From the NCBI RefSeq assembly GCF_003060825.1, contig NZ_CP028922.1:201001-265000 (forward strand): DNA of 64,000 nt, in the 5' to 3' direction. The stretch is from Paenibacillus sp. CAA11. GTDB taxonomy: Bacteria > Bacillota > Bacilli > Paenibacillales > Paenibacillaceae. Below, piece after piece: positions 18,928 through 27,124 of this stretch; the first letter of the stretch is position 1; each line of letters opens with the position of its first letter. Below the pieces are notes generated by a model that saw nothing but the letters and a program-made list of their open reading frames with translations, made no database searches and was not told the origin of the DNA. A program made the position numbers and the translations under genes.

Positions 18928-20027
18928 GTCCCGCCGTAAAGAGAAATATTTTGCTCACTCCAGGTCCGGCAACGACAACAGAAAGTGTGAAATGGTCCCA
19001 GGTAGTCCCGGATATATGCCCCCGCGAAGCCGTGTTTGGCGAAATTATGGAGCATATTTCTACGGAGCTTACTCATTTGGTTGGGGACCCGGAACATGAT
19101 CAGACGGTACTGTTTGGCGGATCAGGTACTGCAGCTGTTGAATCCATGATTAGTTCCGTCCCGGGTCATAACGCCATGATCATTGTGAATAATGGCGCTT
19201 ATGGAAAGCGGATGTGCGAGATCGCCGAAGTCTACGGCATCAATTATTTAGAATTCAAGAGTCCCTATGATGACGCTCTTGATTTGGATGCGTTAGAGAA
19301 GTATATCCAATCCTCTGACCGCATTATTTCTCATCTGGCCGTAGTACATCATGAGACAACAACGGGTCTGCTGAACAATGTGGAGGAAATCGGCTTATTG
19401 TGTAAAAAGCATCAGATCGACATGATGGTGGATGCGATGAGTTCATTTGCCGCCATCCCGCTTCAAATGAAGAAGATGAACATTTCGTTTCTCGCATCGA
19501 GTTCCAATAAGAATTTGCAGGGGATGCCCGGGGTTTCATTTGTGATAGCAGAAAAAAGTAAACTAGAAAATTTGAAGGAGAAGAAACCGAGAAGCTATTA
19601 TTTGAATCTGTACGCCCAATATCAATATTTTGCTGAAAAGGGACAGATGCGTTTTACACCACCCGTACAGACCTTGTACGCGCTTAGGCAAGCCATTCAG
19701 GAGTTAAAGCAGGAAGGTGTGGCCCAACGTTACGAAAGATACAAGGCATCTTGGAAAACTTTAATCAGCGGCCTAAAGAGGCTGGGATTAACCTATCTCG
19801 TCCCTGATGAGTATCACTCCAAGATAATTACGTCCATTCTTGAACCTTATTCGGGTTTTGATTTCGAGTCGATGCATGATTATTTTTATAGCAAAGGCAT
19901 TATGATTTATCCTGGCAAACTAGATGGACTGAAGACGTTTCGGATTGCCAATATCGGGGATATCACGTCCAAGGATATCGAGGTATTTTTGGAATTGCTA
20001 ACAGATTATCTGGGCAACACGAAGTGA
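18924..20027 (+). CDS. 2-Aminoethylphosphonate aminotransferase (PhnW-like)
   Basis: A 367-residue class V PLP aminotransferase. L-L-T-P-G-P-A-T-T-T at the N-terminus, F-G-G-S-G-T-A-A-V-E (cofactor phosphate binding), V-D-A-M-S-S-F and S-S-N-K-N-L-Q-G with the Schiff-base Lys are all present. In catabolic operons PhnW degrades 2-aminoethylphosphonate; next to PEP mutase and the decarboxylase it should run toward 2-aminoethylphosphonate synthesis. The start overlaps the decarboxylase gene. No phosphonatase (PhnX) is nearby, arguing for a biosynthetic role. Confidence 0.94.
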   Translation: MSPAVKRNILLTPGPATTTESVKWSQVVPDICPREAVFGEIMEHISTELTHLVGDPEHDQTVLFGGSGTAAVESMISSVPGHNAMIIVNNGAYGKRMCEIAEVYGINYLEFKSPYDDALDLDALEKYIQSSDRIISHLAVVHHETTTGLLNNVEEIGLLCKKHQIDMMVDAMSSFAAIPLQMKKMNISFLASSSNKNLQGMPGVSFVIAEKSKLENLKEKKPRSYYLNLYAQYQYFAEKGQMRFTPPVQTLYALRQAIQELKQEGVAQRYERYKASWKTLISGLKRLGLTYLVPDEYHSKIITSILEPYSGFDFESMHDYFYSKGIMIYPGKLDGLKTFRIANIGDITSKDIEVFLELLTDYLGNTK

Positions 20028-20048
20028 ACATGAGAAAGGTGGACTCCC

Positions 20049-20792
20049 ATGAGATCGTTAACAAAAAATAAATGGAAAAAGTATTTGTTTTTAAAAAACT
20101 ATGGTCCCCTCGTTCCATATTTGCCCGAAACTCAGAGGTTGAGCGGCCACTCCTTTAACGCTCTTTTGCAAAAATACCATAATGTCATTGTGAAACCAGT
20201 ATGGGGGAGCCGCGGCCGAGGTGTCATTCAAGTCTCCTATTTGGGGCACAACAGGTATGCCATACACTATGAAAACGTGAGAAAAGTTGGGCGAGGAAGA
20301 AGGAATGCCTATCGTTATATCCGGGGAAAAATCGGTCCTGCCGAATATATGATCCAACGAAGAATTCATCGCCCGACCATAAACAATAGACCCTTTGATA
20401 TGAGAGTGATCGTTCAACGGAAACAATACTCCTCTCAATGGGTAGTTACGGCAAAGGTAGTCAAGGTCGCAGGCAAGGGCTACATTGTCTCCAACAATTC
20501 GCGAAGTAAGGGGCAATTGCTTAAGTTTAGTACGGGTATTCGGAATTCATCCATTAGGCACCTGCCTATCAATGCTTTGGAATCGCAGATTAATGGAGTT
20601 TCAATTCTTACCGCTAAGAGATTGGCAAGGTTTTTCCCTGGGCACCGTATTTATGGCCTGGACATTGCAACCAATCAGCATGGGCGTGTTTCCATTATTG
20701 AAGCCAATCTTTATCCGTCAATGTCCCATTTTTATAAACTGAAGGATAGAACGGTGTATCAGCGAATACTAGCCTATAAGCAAGGATGGTAG
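20049..20792 (+). CDS. YheC/YheD-type ATP-grasp protein (second of two)
   Basis: A 247-residue paralogue of the gene at 16089. It shares the V-P-Y-L-P-E-T motif, V-K-P-V-W-G-S-R-G-R-G, P-F-D-M-R-V-I-V and G-L-D-I-A ... I-I-E-A-N-L-Y-P with the first copy in the same order, but differs elsewhere. ATG 20049 has GAAAGGTGG upstream and sits 21 bases after the aminotransferase stop, so it ends the same operon. Two divergent ATP-grasps could act in sequence or on different acceptors. A spore-surface role is suggested only by the family name. Confidence 0.88.
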   Translation: MRSLTKNKWKKYLFLKNYGPLVPYLPETQRLSGHSFNALLQKYHNVIVKPVWGSRGRGVIQVSYLGHNRYAIHYENVRKVGRGRRNAYRYIRGKIGPAEYMIQRRIHRPTINNRPFDMRVIVQRKQYSSQWVVTAKVVKVAGKGYIVSNNSRSKGQLLKFSTGIRNSSIRHLPINALESQINGVSILTAKRLARFFPGHRIYGLDIATNQHGRVSIIEANLYPSMSHFYKLKDRTVYQRILAYKQGW

Positions 20793-20853
20793 AAGCAACT
20801 TTATGACAACCAGTTGGACAGGGAAACAACTCTAACGTTCCCCTATGAATGAT

Positions 20854-20886
20854 AAAAAGGTGACCTGAATAGGTTGCTTTTTTGTT
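20854..20886 (+). terminator. Weak terminator after the phosphonate operon
   Basis: AAAAGGTGACC and GGTTGCTTTTTT pair with one or two mismatches and end in T residues. Confidence 0.5.
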
Positions 20887-21016
20887 ATTTCAAAAGGAGA
20901 TGGAAGATCTGCGTAGTATGTTTTAATTAACAGTAGTTTACTTCTAAGGGAGGTATAATTTGGATAACACTTGAATTTGCTGAAAATCTATTTTGGAGAA
21001 AATCCGGAGGGGATGT

Positions 21017-21469
21017 ATGAGTAACTATAGTTTGAAATTTTCTCTGTTAGGCCTGTTGGTATACGCATTACAGCTGCTTCCTAATATCATTTGGAAGCTT
21101 GCGCCCCCAGCGAATAATGTACTTACGAAAAACAGCTCTCCCTATAATATACTAAATATTATAGAGGGATTGTTTGGGATGATCACCGTTATTCTTATGA
21201 TTGTTCTGATCAGTAAAGGTGAAGGAAAAAGCAGCAGCCTTTATATTTGGCTAGCTATTATTTTTTTGGCAGCCTATTATATTTCTTGGATTTTCTATTA
21301 CAGTGGGGTGGTTTCTCCATGGTTATTGATCCTAGGGATTGCCGCCATGCCGCCTTTGTATTTCTTTTTTGCCGGGCTTTGGATGAGAAACTATGTTCTT
21401 CTCGTGCCCTGTGCTATTTTTGGGGTTGTTCATATTTTAATTACGTGCAGTACTTATTTGAAAGCTTGA
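21017..21469 (+). CDS. Small integral membrane protein
   Basis: A 150-residue hydrophobic protein with about five helices (near 8-25, 48-68, 80-98, 105-125 and 128-146). ATG 21017 is chosen because CCGGAGGGG lies just before it; the frame is open a little further upstream. No family recognised and no linked gene explains it. Confidence 0.7.
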   Translation: MSNYSLKFSLLGLLVYALQLLPNIIWKLAPPANNVLTKNSSPYNILNIIEGLFGMITVILMIVLISKGEGKSSSLYIWLAIIFLAAYYISWIFYYSGVVSPWLLILGIAAMPPLYFFFAGLWMRNYVLLVPCAIFGVVHILITCSTYLKA

Positions 21470-21687
21470 CGCATTATCTTAACACCTACGCAGTATATTC
21501 ACTCCCTTCATCAGTTCCCGAAGACCTTGTGGTTAGATCATCAGGTTTCCCCTGAGGACGGAACTTTCTCTGTCAGGCTTGCCTATAGATCCGGCGGGTT
21601 ATGGAGTGTGCTAACCTATTGGATTTCTTCTGGCTGCAGGCAGTCTTCAGGCGAACTTGCGAGTATCATTCATGGGTCAAATTAAAA

Positions 21688-21717
21688 AAATCCACAATCT
21701 GTGAGGATTGTGGATTT
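21688..21717 (-). terminator. Terminator for the VOC gene
   Basis: AAATCCACAATC and GATTGTGGATTT form a perfect 12-bp stem, with a T run on the minus strand (21682-21690). Confidence 0.8.
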
Positions 21718-21765
21718 GCTCTTCTATAGTAATGCAGTTTATGAATCTTAATTGAAAAAAACTAG

Positions 21766-22164
21766 CTATTTCGCGTTCTCATCCGGCTGATGAATGCCGA
21801 AGATATTGCCTTCTGTGTCGATGTAATACCCTTGCCAAGCCATTCCGGGCAAAGCATGTTTGGCCACAGCCACCTTGCCTCCAAGATCAAGGATTTTTGC
21901 CTCAGTAGAATCATAATCTTCAATTCCCATGGTGCATGCGTAACCATTTACGGCCTGACCAGGTTCTGGAGCAGGGCCTTGGCGCTGCATTAAAGCTCCG
22001 TTAACTCCAGGCTCACTTGCTTCGCCAGTTACAGCTCCGAAATAAGGAACTCCCGCATAGTCAGTCCAATCCTGAAACGTCCATCCAAATACCTCACCGT
22101 AGAACTTCTTGGCACGCTCCATGTCATCCACATGGATTTCGAAATGAATTAATCTGCCCATCAT
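21766..22164 (-). CDS. VOC-fold (glyoxalase-like) protein
   Basis: A 132-residue vicinal-oxygen-chelate fold protein. It opens with I-H-F-E-I-H-V-D-D-M-E-R-A-K-K-F-Y and ends with the Y-Y-I-D-T-E-G-N-I-F-G-I strand typical of the second beta-alpha-beta unit. Metal ligands could be His near 7 and Glu/Asp late in the chain. Substrates vary too widely to name one. Monocistronic and divergent from the PadR gene. Confidence 0.85.
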   Translation of the reverse strand: MMGRLIHFEIHVDDMERAKKFYGEVFGWTFQDWTDYAGVPYFGAVTGEASEPGVNGALMQRQGPAPEPGQAVNGYACTMGIEDYDSTEAKILDLGGKVAVAKHALPGMAWQGYYIDTEGNIFGIHQPDENAK

Positions 22165-22253
22165 TGCCCTCCTCTAGAGTTTGCATGAACTTCTACATCT
22201 ACTTCTACCTGCAGGATGAACTCTCCTTCTCTAATATTAAGAATAATCCTTGA

Positions 22254-22283
22254 TTGATTCTAATATTACAGTGGTGTTATAAT
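22254..22283 (+). promoter_or_regulatory. Promoter of the PadR-BtrH-like operon
   Basis: TTGATT (22254-22259), 18 bp, TATAAT (22278-22283). Several TAATATTA-like palindromes nearby (22228-22270) could be the PadR operator. Confidence 0.5.
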
Positions 22284-22318
22284 ACACGCATGAAATATTA
22301 ACGATGAGGAGTCTCTCC

Positions 22319-22870
22319 ATGAACCAGCTTTCGAATGTTGAATTTATGCTATTGCAAATTATTGCGGAATGCAATCAAGCGTCAGGTTACGACATTAATA
22401 AGTTAATCGATCAACGCGGCTATCGGGAATGGGCGAATATCGGTACGACTTCGATTTATGCAGGGCTGAAGAAATTGAGCAATAAAGGATTGATCGAGTC
22501 TGAGGATTCACGCGAGAAGTCCGGTAAAGGACCTATGCCGATCCGATTTGTCATAACGGAAGTCGGTATGACTACGCTGAGGAATGAAATCATCGCCTGC
22601 CTATCTTCTTCGCGAGAGCGCGATAACCGATTCGATCTAGGGCTTGCCGCTTTATCCTTTATCGATAAGGACGAAGCGATTGACGCTTTGCGGAAACGGC
22701 TAGATTTTCTTGGGGAAACTTTAAAAAATATAAGGCAGAAGTACGAATCGCAAGGCCACACTCGCTTGCCGCTGTACGTAAGGGTACTTTTCCTTCATCC
22801 GATGAGTCTTATTGAGAGTGAGCAAGCTTTTGTTACGAAAATAATCAATGAATTGTTGGAGGAGACGTAA
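22319..22870 (+). CDS. PadR-family transcriptional regulator
   Basis: A 183-residue regulator. The N-terminal winged helix (V-E-F-M-L-L-Q-I-I, G-Y-D-I-N-K-L-I, T-S-I-Y-A-G-L-K-K-L-S-N-K-G-L-I-E) is typical, and about 95-183 is a helical dimerisation tail. ATG 22319 has GAGGAG upstream and fits better than the earlier in-frame codon at 22304. It is 4 bases from the following BtrH-like gene. PadR proteins respond to phenolics or antibiotics, but this one sits 15 kb from padC. Confidence 0.9.
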   Translation: MNQLSNVEFMLLQIIAECNQASGYDINKLIDQRGYREWANIGTTSIYAGLKKLSNKGLIESEDSREKSGKGPMPIRFVITEVGMTTLRNEIIACLSSSRERDNRFDLGLAALSFIDKDEAIDALRKRLDFLGETLKNIRQKYESQGHTRLPLYVRVLFLHPMSLIESEQAFVTKIINELLEET

Positions 22871-22874
22871 GGTC

Positions 22875-23858
22875 ATGCCTAATATCATTGAAGGTTTCAG
22901 TCCTTTTCAAGGGGAACATTGCGAGACGACAACAATAGGCAATTTACTTCAATTTGCGGGAGTCCGACTATCGGAGCCGATGTTATTCGGCCTTGGGCAA
23001 GGGTTGGGATTTATTTATTGGGATTCGAAGGGGATGGACTTTCCTTTTATAGGGGGAAGGGTAAAGCCGGATGAATTAGCTGCTTGCCTAGCATCCCGGC
23101 TCAACTTCATCATCAAGGCGAAAGAAACTTCGTCCGTTGAAAAAGCGTGGCAGAACGTACGGAGCTTCATCGAATGCGGAATTCCGGTGGGGCTTAAGTT
23201 GGACTCCTACTATTTGGATTATTTCACGAACAAAGTGCACTTTGCAGCCCACTATGCGGTAATATACGGCATGGATGACGAATACGCCTACATGGCGGAT
23301 ACTAGACAACAGGGAGGACTTGTGAAGACGAGCTTGGCCCATCTGGCTATGGCTAGAAACGCAAAGGGACCCATGAGCTCCAGAAATCGTTCCTTTACGA
23401 TCGAGCCGATCGGCACCCAACCGCCGCTTCTGCCCGCTATACGTTCATCCTTAACCAAGAATGCATATGACTATTTGAATCCGCCTATTCGCAATATGGG
23501 CAATAAAGGCATTATAAAAATGAGCAATGAAATCCTGAAATGGCCTTCTCGCAGCAAGAACTTTGAGCATGATCTATGCTTGACTGCGTTATTAATGGAA
23601 AGAGCGGGAACCGGCGGCGCTTTGTTTCGGAATCTATATCGAGATTTTCTAAAAGAATGCGTGGATCTGTTTGGAGACTCAAAAGTAGAACAGGCATACT
23701 TGCTGTTTACTGAAATCGCTCCAATATGGGTTAACGTTTCTTCTTTGATTGACCTTGCAGGAAGAACGGGAAACCCGCTGGAGCTATCCCAAGCTTCCAA
23801 GCTTTTGCTCGAGATTGCGGATAAAGAACGCATAGCTATGGGGTTCTTATGTAATTAA
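22875..23858 (+). CDS. BtrH-like protein (BtrH_N / DUF4872 type)
   Basis: A 327-residue protein resembling BtrH, which in butirosin synthesis transfers an acyl chain from a carrier protein to an aminoglycoside. The N-terminal part (1-140) has H-C-E-T-T-T-I-G-N-L-L, a candidate papain-like Cys near residue 12, H-F-A-A-H-Y-A-V-I-Y-G and Y-M-A-D-T-R. The C-terminal 130 residues look like the helical DUF4872 partner. ATG 22875 is used; the frame extends to 22848 inside padR. No acyl-carrier gene or aminoglycoside cluster is near, so the substrate is unknown. Confidence 0.8.
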   Translation: MPNIIEGFSPFQGEHCETTTIGNLLQFAGVRLSEPMLFGLGQGLGFIYWDSKGMDFPFIGGRVKPDELAACLASRLNFIIKAKETSSVEKAWQNVRSFIECGIPVGLKLDSYYLDYFTNKVHFAAHYAVIYGMDDEYAYMADTRQQGGLVKTSLAHLAMARNAKGPMSSRNRSFTIEPIGTQPPLLPAIRSSLTKNAYDYLNPPIRNMGNKGIIKMSNEILKWPSRSKNFEHDLCLTALLMERAGTGGALFRNLYRDFLKECVDLFGDSKVEQAYLLFTEIAPIWVNVSSLIDLAGRTGNPLELSQASKLLLEIADKERIAMGFLCN

Positions 23859-24016
23859 GAGGCTGAGTTCCTAGATAGTTGTTGCTTAGGAAGCCATTTT
23901 CTGAATTTCGCGCTGGCTCTGATCCTCCATGCCGAAGAATTGTAAATCAGCAGATACAATGCTAACATAGCAGCAACCGAGCATATAAGTTTATTGTTGA
24001 AAAGGATGTGCAGAAT

Positions 24017-24517
24017 ATGCAGCTTACTCTGGAGAAGGTAGAGACAAAAGATCAGGTAGCTTCACTAGCGCAAATGGCGGGTGAGATCTGGCACGAATAT
24101 TACATTCGTATCATATCTAAGGAGCAAATTGATTACATGGTGGAGAAGTTTCAGTCCGTACCTGCCATTACTCAGCAGATGGAGTCGGACGGTTACGAGT
24201 ATTATTTCCTGAATGCAGGCGGTACCAACGTTGGATATGTGGGCGTTAAGCCAGAACAAGACAAGCTGTTCCTGAGTAAATTCTATGTTTTGCAGGCACA
24301 GCGGGGAAATGGATATGCCAGTCAGGCGATGACTCTTCTGGTCGATATGTGCAAGCAGCGGGGTCTGCGGGCCATCTGGTTGACGGTCAACCGGCATAAT
24401 GATTCTACGATTGCTGTTTACGAGAAAAAGGGATTTAAGACCGTCCGCACCCAGGTTGCGGATATAGGTGGCGGCTTTGTGATGGATGACAATATTATGG
24501 AGAAGACCCTCGTATAA
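24017..24517 (+). CDS. GNAT-family N-acetyltransferase
   Basis: A 166-residue acetyltransferase. The acetyl-CoA loop Q-R-G-N-G-Y-A-S-Q-A is visible near residue 97, followed by the N-x-x-A/T-I-A-V-Y-E-K-K-G-F-K motif. AAAGGA (24001-24006) fits ATG 24017; GTG 24008 is the alternative. Substrate unknown. Upstream 23859-24000 contains nothing recognisable. Confidence 0.88.
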   Translation: MQLTLEKVETKDQVASLAQMAGEIWHEYYIRIISKEQIDYMVEKFQSVPAITQQMESDGYEYYFLNAGGTNVGYVGVKPEQDKLFLSKFYVLQAQRGNGYASQAMTLLVDMCKQRGLRAIWLTVNRHNDSTIAVYEKKGFKTVRTQVADIGGGFVMDDNIMEKTLV

Positions 24518-24538
24518 TCAATATTTGGTGAATCAGCT

Positions 24539-24585
24539 TAGGAGCCCCAGATAGTCATGAGAGATGACTTAGGGGCTCCTTTTTG
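24539..24585 (+). terminator. Terminator after the GNAT gene
   Basis: A long stem built from AGGAGCCCC and GGGGCTCCT with an inner AGTCAT/ATGACT helix, then TTTTT. Confidence 0.85.
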
Positions 24586-24647
24586 TGAGTTTAATTTCTT
24601 TAGTTCATTTTATATAGCTACGTGGTGCGCATAGGGGAGCCTAGGAT

Positions 24648-25751
24648 TTACATGCTTACCTTTTCCCCTGTAATTGCTGACCGCTCGATGGCTGTGATTA
24701 GTTGATGCAATTTCCATGCCTCATAAAAATCCGGCGTTTCACGGGTATGGCAGAGGATATCCTTCGCAAAAGACTGGTGGGCCCGATATACATTGGTAAA
24801 AGGAGCTTTGGACTCATCCTCCTTAACTACGATGAAATCATCAGGTTTACTGCTTGCAATACTCTGAGATGAATCATACTTCGCCAATGCGACACGAAGC
24901 CCGCCATATTGCGGATGGCCGATAGACTTGGGCTGGGTGAGTCTGATGACCCCGCATTCTCCTTGGATCTCCAGGCAAAACTCCGGATAAGCTCCTCCTT
25001 GCAGATGAACGCTGATGGGGAGATACCCCTTTATTTTCCCTTGGATGAGGTATTGATCTTCGGTGTTCTTGTCGACGGTGCCGTCATGATCTGTCAGCCG
25101 GGCTTCTGTATAGTGCCTGTGATGGCTTGCTTGAACCTCGGTAAATGGGCCGAGAACGTAGGTTGCGATATCTAGCGCATGTCCTCCATTAATGCTCAGC
25201 AGGGTCGCTCCATTTCTTCGATCAAGGATATAGCTGCTGGCCTGGTCCACCCAATTGCCCTTGGCCTGTGTGGAGACCTTCATATGGACCGACAAAATTC
25301 TGCCGATCTCGTCATGGTCTATCATCTGCTTGACTAGCTTCACCTCATCAGACTGGCGGGATTGGAGGCCAATTGCATGCTTGACGGGAGACTGCTTGAG
25401 CTCCTTCATGATCATCTCAGCTTCGCGGTGATCTGCGGCGAGAGGCCACTCGCAATAAAGGTGCTTGTTCGCCCGGATCGCCTCTTGTACGATTTCCTTG
25501 TGAAACGGAGCTTTGACGCTGATAACGACCATATCTACGTGATCTGAGGCAAGCATTTTCTGATAATGATCGTAAGCTTCGATGTCTCCAAGCTGTCGTG
25601 CGGCTTCTTGGGCAGAAGCCATATTTGTGGTAGCAACAGCCGTAATCTGATGGTTCTTGCTCTCGATTAGGGCGGGAATATGTGTGGCGCTGGCCCATCG
25701 GTTCCGCAGGGAGCCTCCGATAATGCCAACTTTGATTCGTTCATCGTTCAT
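24648..25751 (-). CDS. Gfo/Idh/MocA-family oxidoreductase
   Basis: A 367-residue NAD(P)-dependent sugar or cyclitol dehydrogenase. The Rossmann motif G-I-I-G-G-S-L-R-N-R-W (about 9-19), the E-W-P-L-A segment (the usual E-K-P with Trp in place of Lys near residue 96) and G-G-H-A-L-D (catalytic region near 186) are visible. The W in E-W-P is a departure from the common catalytic Lys. The gene is divergent from a LysR regulator, its probable controller. Confidence 0.88.
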   Translation of the reverse strand: MNDERIKVGIIGGSLRNRWASATHIPALIESKNHQITAVATTNMASAQEAARQLGDIEAYDHYQKMLASDHVDMVVISVKAPFHKEIVQEAIRANKHLYCEWPLAADHREAEMIMKELKQSPVKHAIGLQSRQSDEVKLVKQMIDHDEIGRILSVHMKVSTQAKGNWVDQASSYILDRRNGATLLSINGGHALDIATYVLGPFTEVQASHHRHYTEARLTDHDGTVDKNTEDQYLIQGKIKGYLPISVHLQGGAYPEFCLEIQGECGVIRLTQPKSIGHPQYGGLRVALAKYDSSQSIASSKPDDFIVVKEDESKAPFTNVYRAHQSFAKDILCHTRETPDFYEAWKLHQLITAIERSAITGEKVSM

Positions 25752-25866
25752 GAAGCTTTCCTCCTCTTATGCAGGTAACAGCAGTATAAAACGTTGTAGA
25801 TATCATGAATAATGTTTATATTTGATGGAGATATCATTTATTTTGATAGGAGAGGGGCGGGACAAG

Positions 25867-26709
25867 TTGGATATAGAGAATATGAGGGCCTTCATTACTG
25901 TGGCAGAACATCAGAGCATCTCTACGGCTGCCAGAGAGCTTCACCAGCTCCAATCGAATATGACTGCGAAGATCAAGCGAATCGAAGGCGAATTTGGCAG
26001 AGAGCTCTTCTACCGAAGGCCAAGAGGGGTGGAACTGAACGAAGAGGGGAAGAAGCTCTACCTACAGTTCAAGAAGATCGTGGCCTTGTGGGAAGAAACC
26101 CGCAGTATGATGCACGAAGAGGCTCCGCTGCTGAGGCTTGGGCTCATGGTCAGCAAGAACCCTGCGAGCTTTGATGAGGCCATGCAGGAGTTATATGAGA
26201 AGTATCCGAACCTGGGCGTGACGATTAGAACGGGAAGTGCCTCCAAGATTGAAGAGGAAATTGCAAGTGCTGTGATTGATCTGGGGTTTCTCGTCGGGAC
26301 AACGCATCATGGATCGCTTCATTTCAGAAAGTACGGTTCCGAGAAATTGGTCCTGGTCGGCAAGAATATCCATAAGCCTCTTGGGGAGATTTTAGCCCAC
26401 GATCAGCTCATCGTATCCTCTCAGAACTGCTACTATAAGAAGGTATTTGACGTTCTACGGGAAGAGCACGGCGTGTCAAGATCAGACTTTGTTGAAATTG
26501 CCGCACTGGAATCTATGATCAAGATGTGCCAGTTGGGGATGGGGGTAACCTTAATCCCGAAATCCGATCTGGCCAGATTGGGAATAGCCAAATTTAGAGA
26601 GCTGGATCATAGCTGCTGCATCATTGAGAAGTATATCTGTACCCGAAAAAACCACATCGTCACAGGGATTGAGCAGCAGCTGATCCAGAGGATCGTCACC
26701 ACCAGTTAA
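25867..26709 (+). CDS. LysR-family transcriptional regulator
   Basis: A 280-residue LysR protein. TTG 25867 is chosen (L-D-I-E-N-M-R-A-F-I-T-V-A-E) because GGAGAGGGGCGGGA precedes it and the family normally starts here; the frame is open back to 25822. The helix-turn-helix reads I-S-T-A-A-R-E-L-H-Q-L-Q-S-N-M-T-A-K-I. It is divergent from the Gfo/Idh/MocA gene with 115 bases between, so it likely regulates that gene. Confidence 0.9.
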   Translation: MDIENMRAFITVAEHQSISTAARELHQLQSNMTAKIKRIEGEFGRELFYRRPRGVELNEEGKKLYLQFKKIVALWEETRSMMHEEAPLLRLGLMVSKNPASFDEAMQELYEKYPNLGVTIRTGSASKIEEEIASAVIDLGFLVGTTHHGSLHFRKYGSEKLVLVGKNIHKPLGEILAHDQLIVSSQNCYYKKVFDVLREEHGVSRSDFVEIAALESMIKMCQLGMGVTLIPKSDLARLGIAKFRELDHSCCIIEKYICTRKNHIVTGIEQQLIQRIVTTS

Positions 26710-26718
26710 GGCTAGTGA

Positions 26719-26734
26719 TGTGATAAATGTCACG
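26719..26734. promoter_or_regulatory. Crp/Fnr-like palindrome
   Basis: TGTGATAAATGTCACG matches the TGTGA-N6-TCACA pattern with one mismatch and lies about 70 bases before the small gene at 26803. Confidence 0.35.
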
Positions 26735-26802
26735 GAAAGCAGATGTCTAAATTTTGAATAATAGCGCTAGTAATAATAATACTCAAAAGGAGGCATGGGA
26801 AC

Positions 26803-27021
26803 GTGACAGCTAGTCGTGATTCCGTGGAGCAAGATTACATTATTGAGCATCTGAAAGATCGATTTGGATGCAGGGTGCTGTGGAGCGAAGGGCGTCCATG
26901 CCTGGAGTATGAGAGCGAAGAACAGCTGAGTCAAATCACTGAGTACATACAAGTTAAATTTGAGGTAGAGCTGCTGGATGTGTTTTTTACCGCTGTTGAG
27001 AGCCTGCCGATCGAACCCTAG
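26803..27021 (+). CDS. Small acidic hypothetical protein
   Basis: A 72-residue protein with a GTG start and an ideal AAAGGAGG about 9 bases upstream. The composition is Glu-rich with alternating hydrophobics (Y-I-I-E-H-L, I-T-E-Y-I-Q-V-K-F), suggesting a small alpha/beta fold. No family recognised. It ends before a strong hairpin and lies downstream of a Crp/Fnr-like site. Confidence 0.65.
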   Translation: MTASRDSVEQDYIIEHLKDRFGCRVLWSEGRPCLEYESEEQLSQITEYIQVKFEVELLDVFFTAVESLPIEP

Positions 27022-27067
27022 AGTTTCATACAGCCGGAGTTCCTGATAGTAGCCGGCCCAATGCATG

Positions 27068-27107
27068 AAGGCTCATTCCTTCTTATACATCAGTTGGAAT
27101 GAGCCTT
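27068..27107. terminator. Hairpin between convergent genes
   Basis: AAGGCTCATTCC and GGAATGAGCCTT make a perfect 12-bp stem between the small gene and the convergent BlaR1-like gene. Confidence 0.75.
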
Positions 27108-27124
27108 ATTACAAAGTGAGATAT

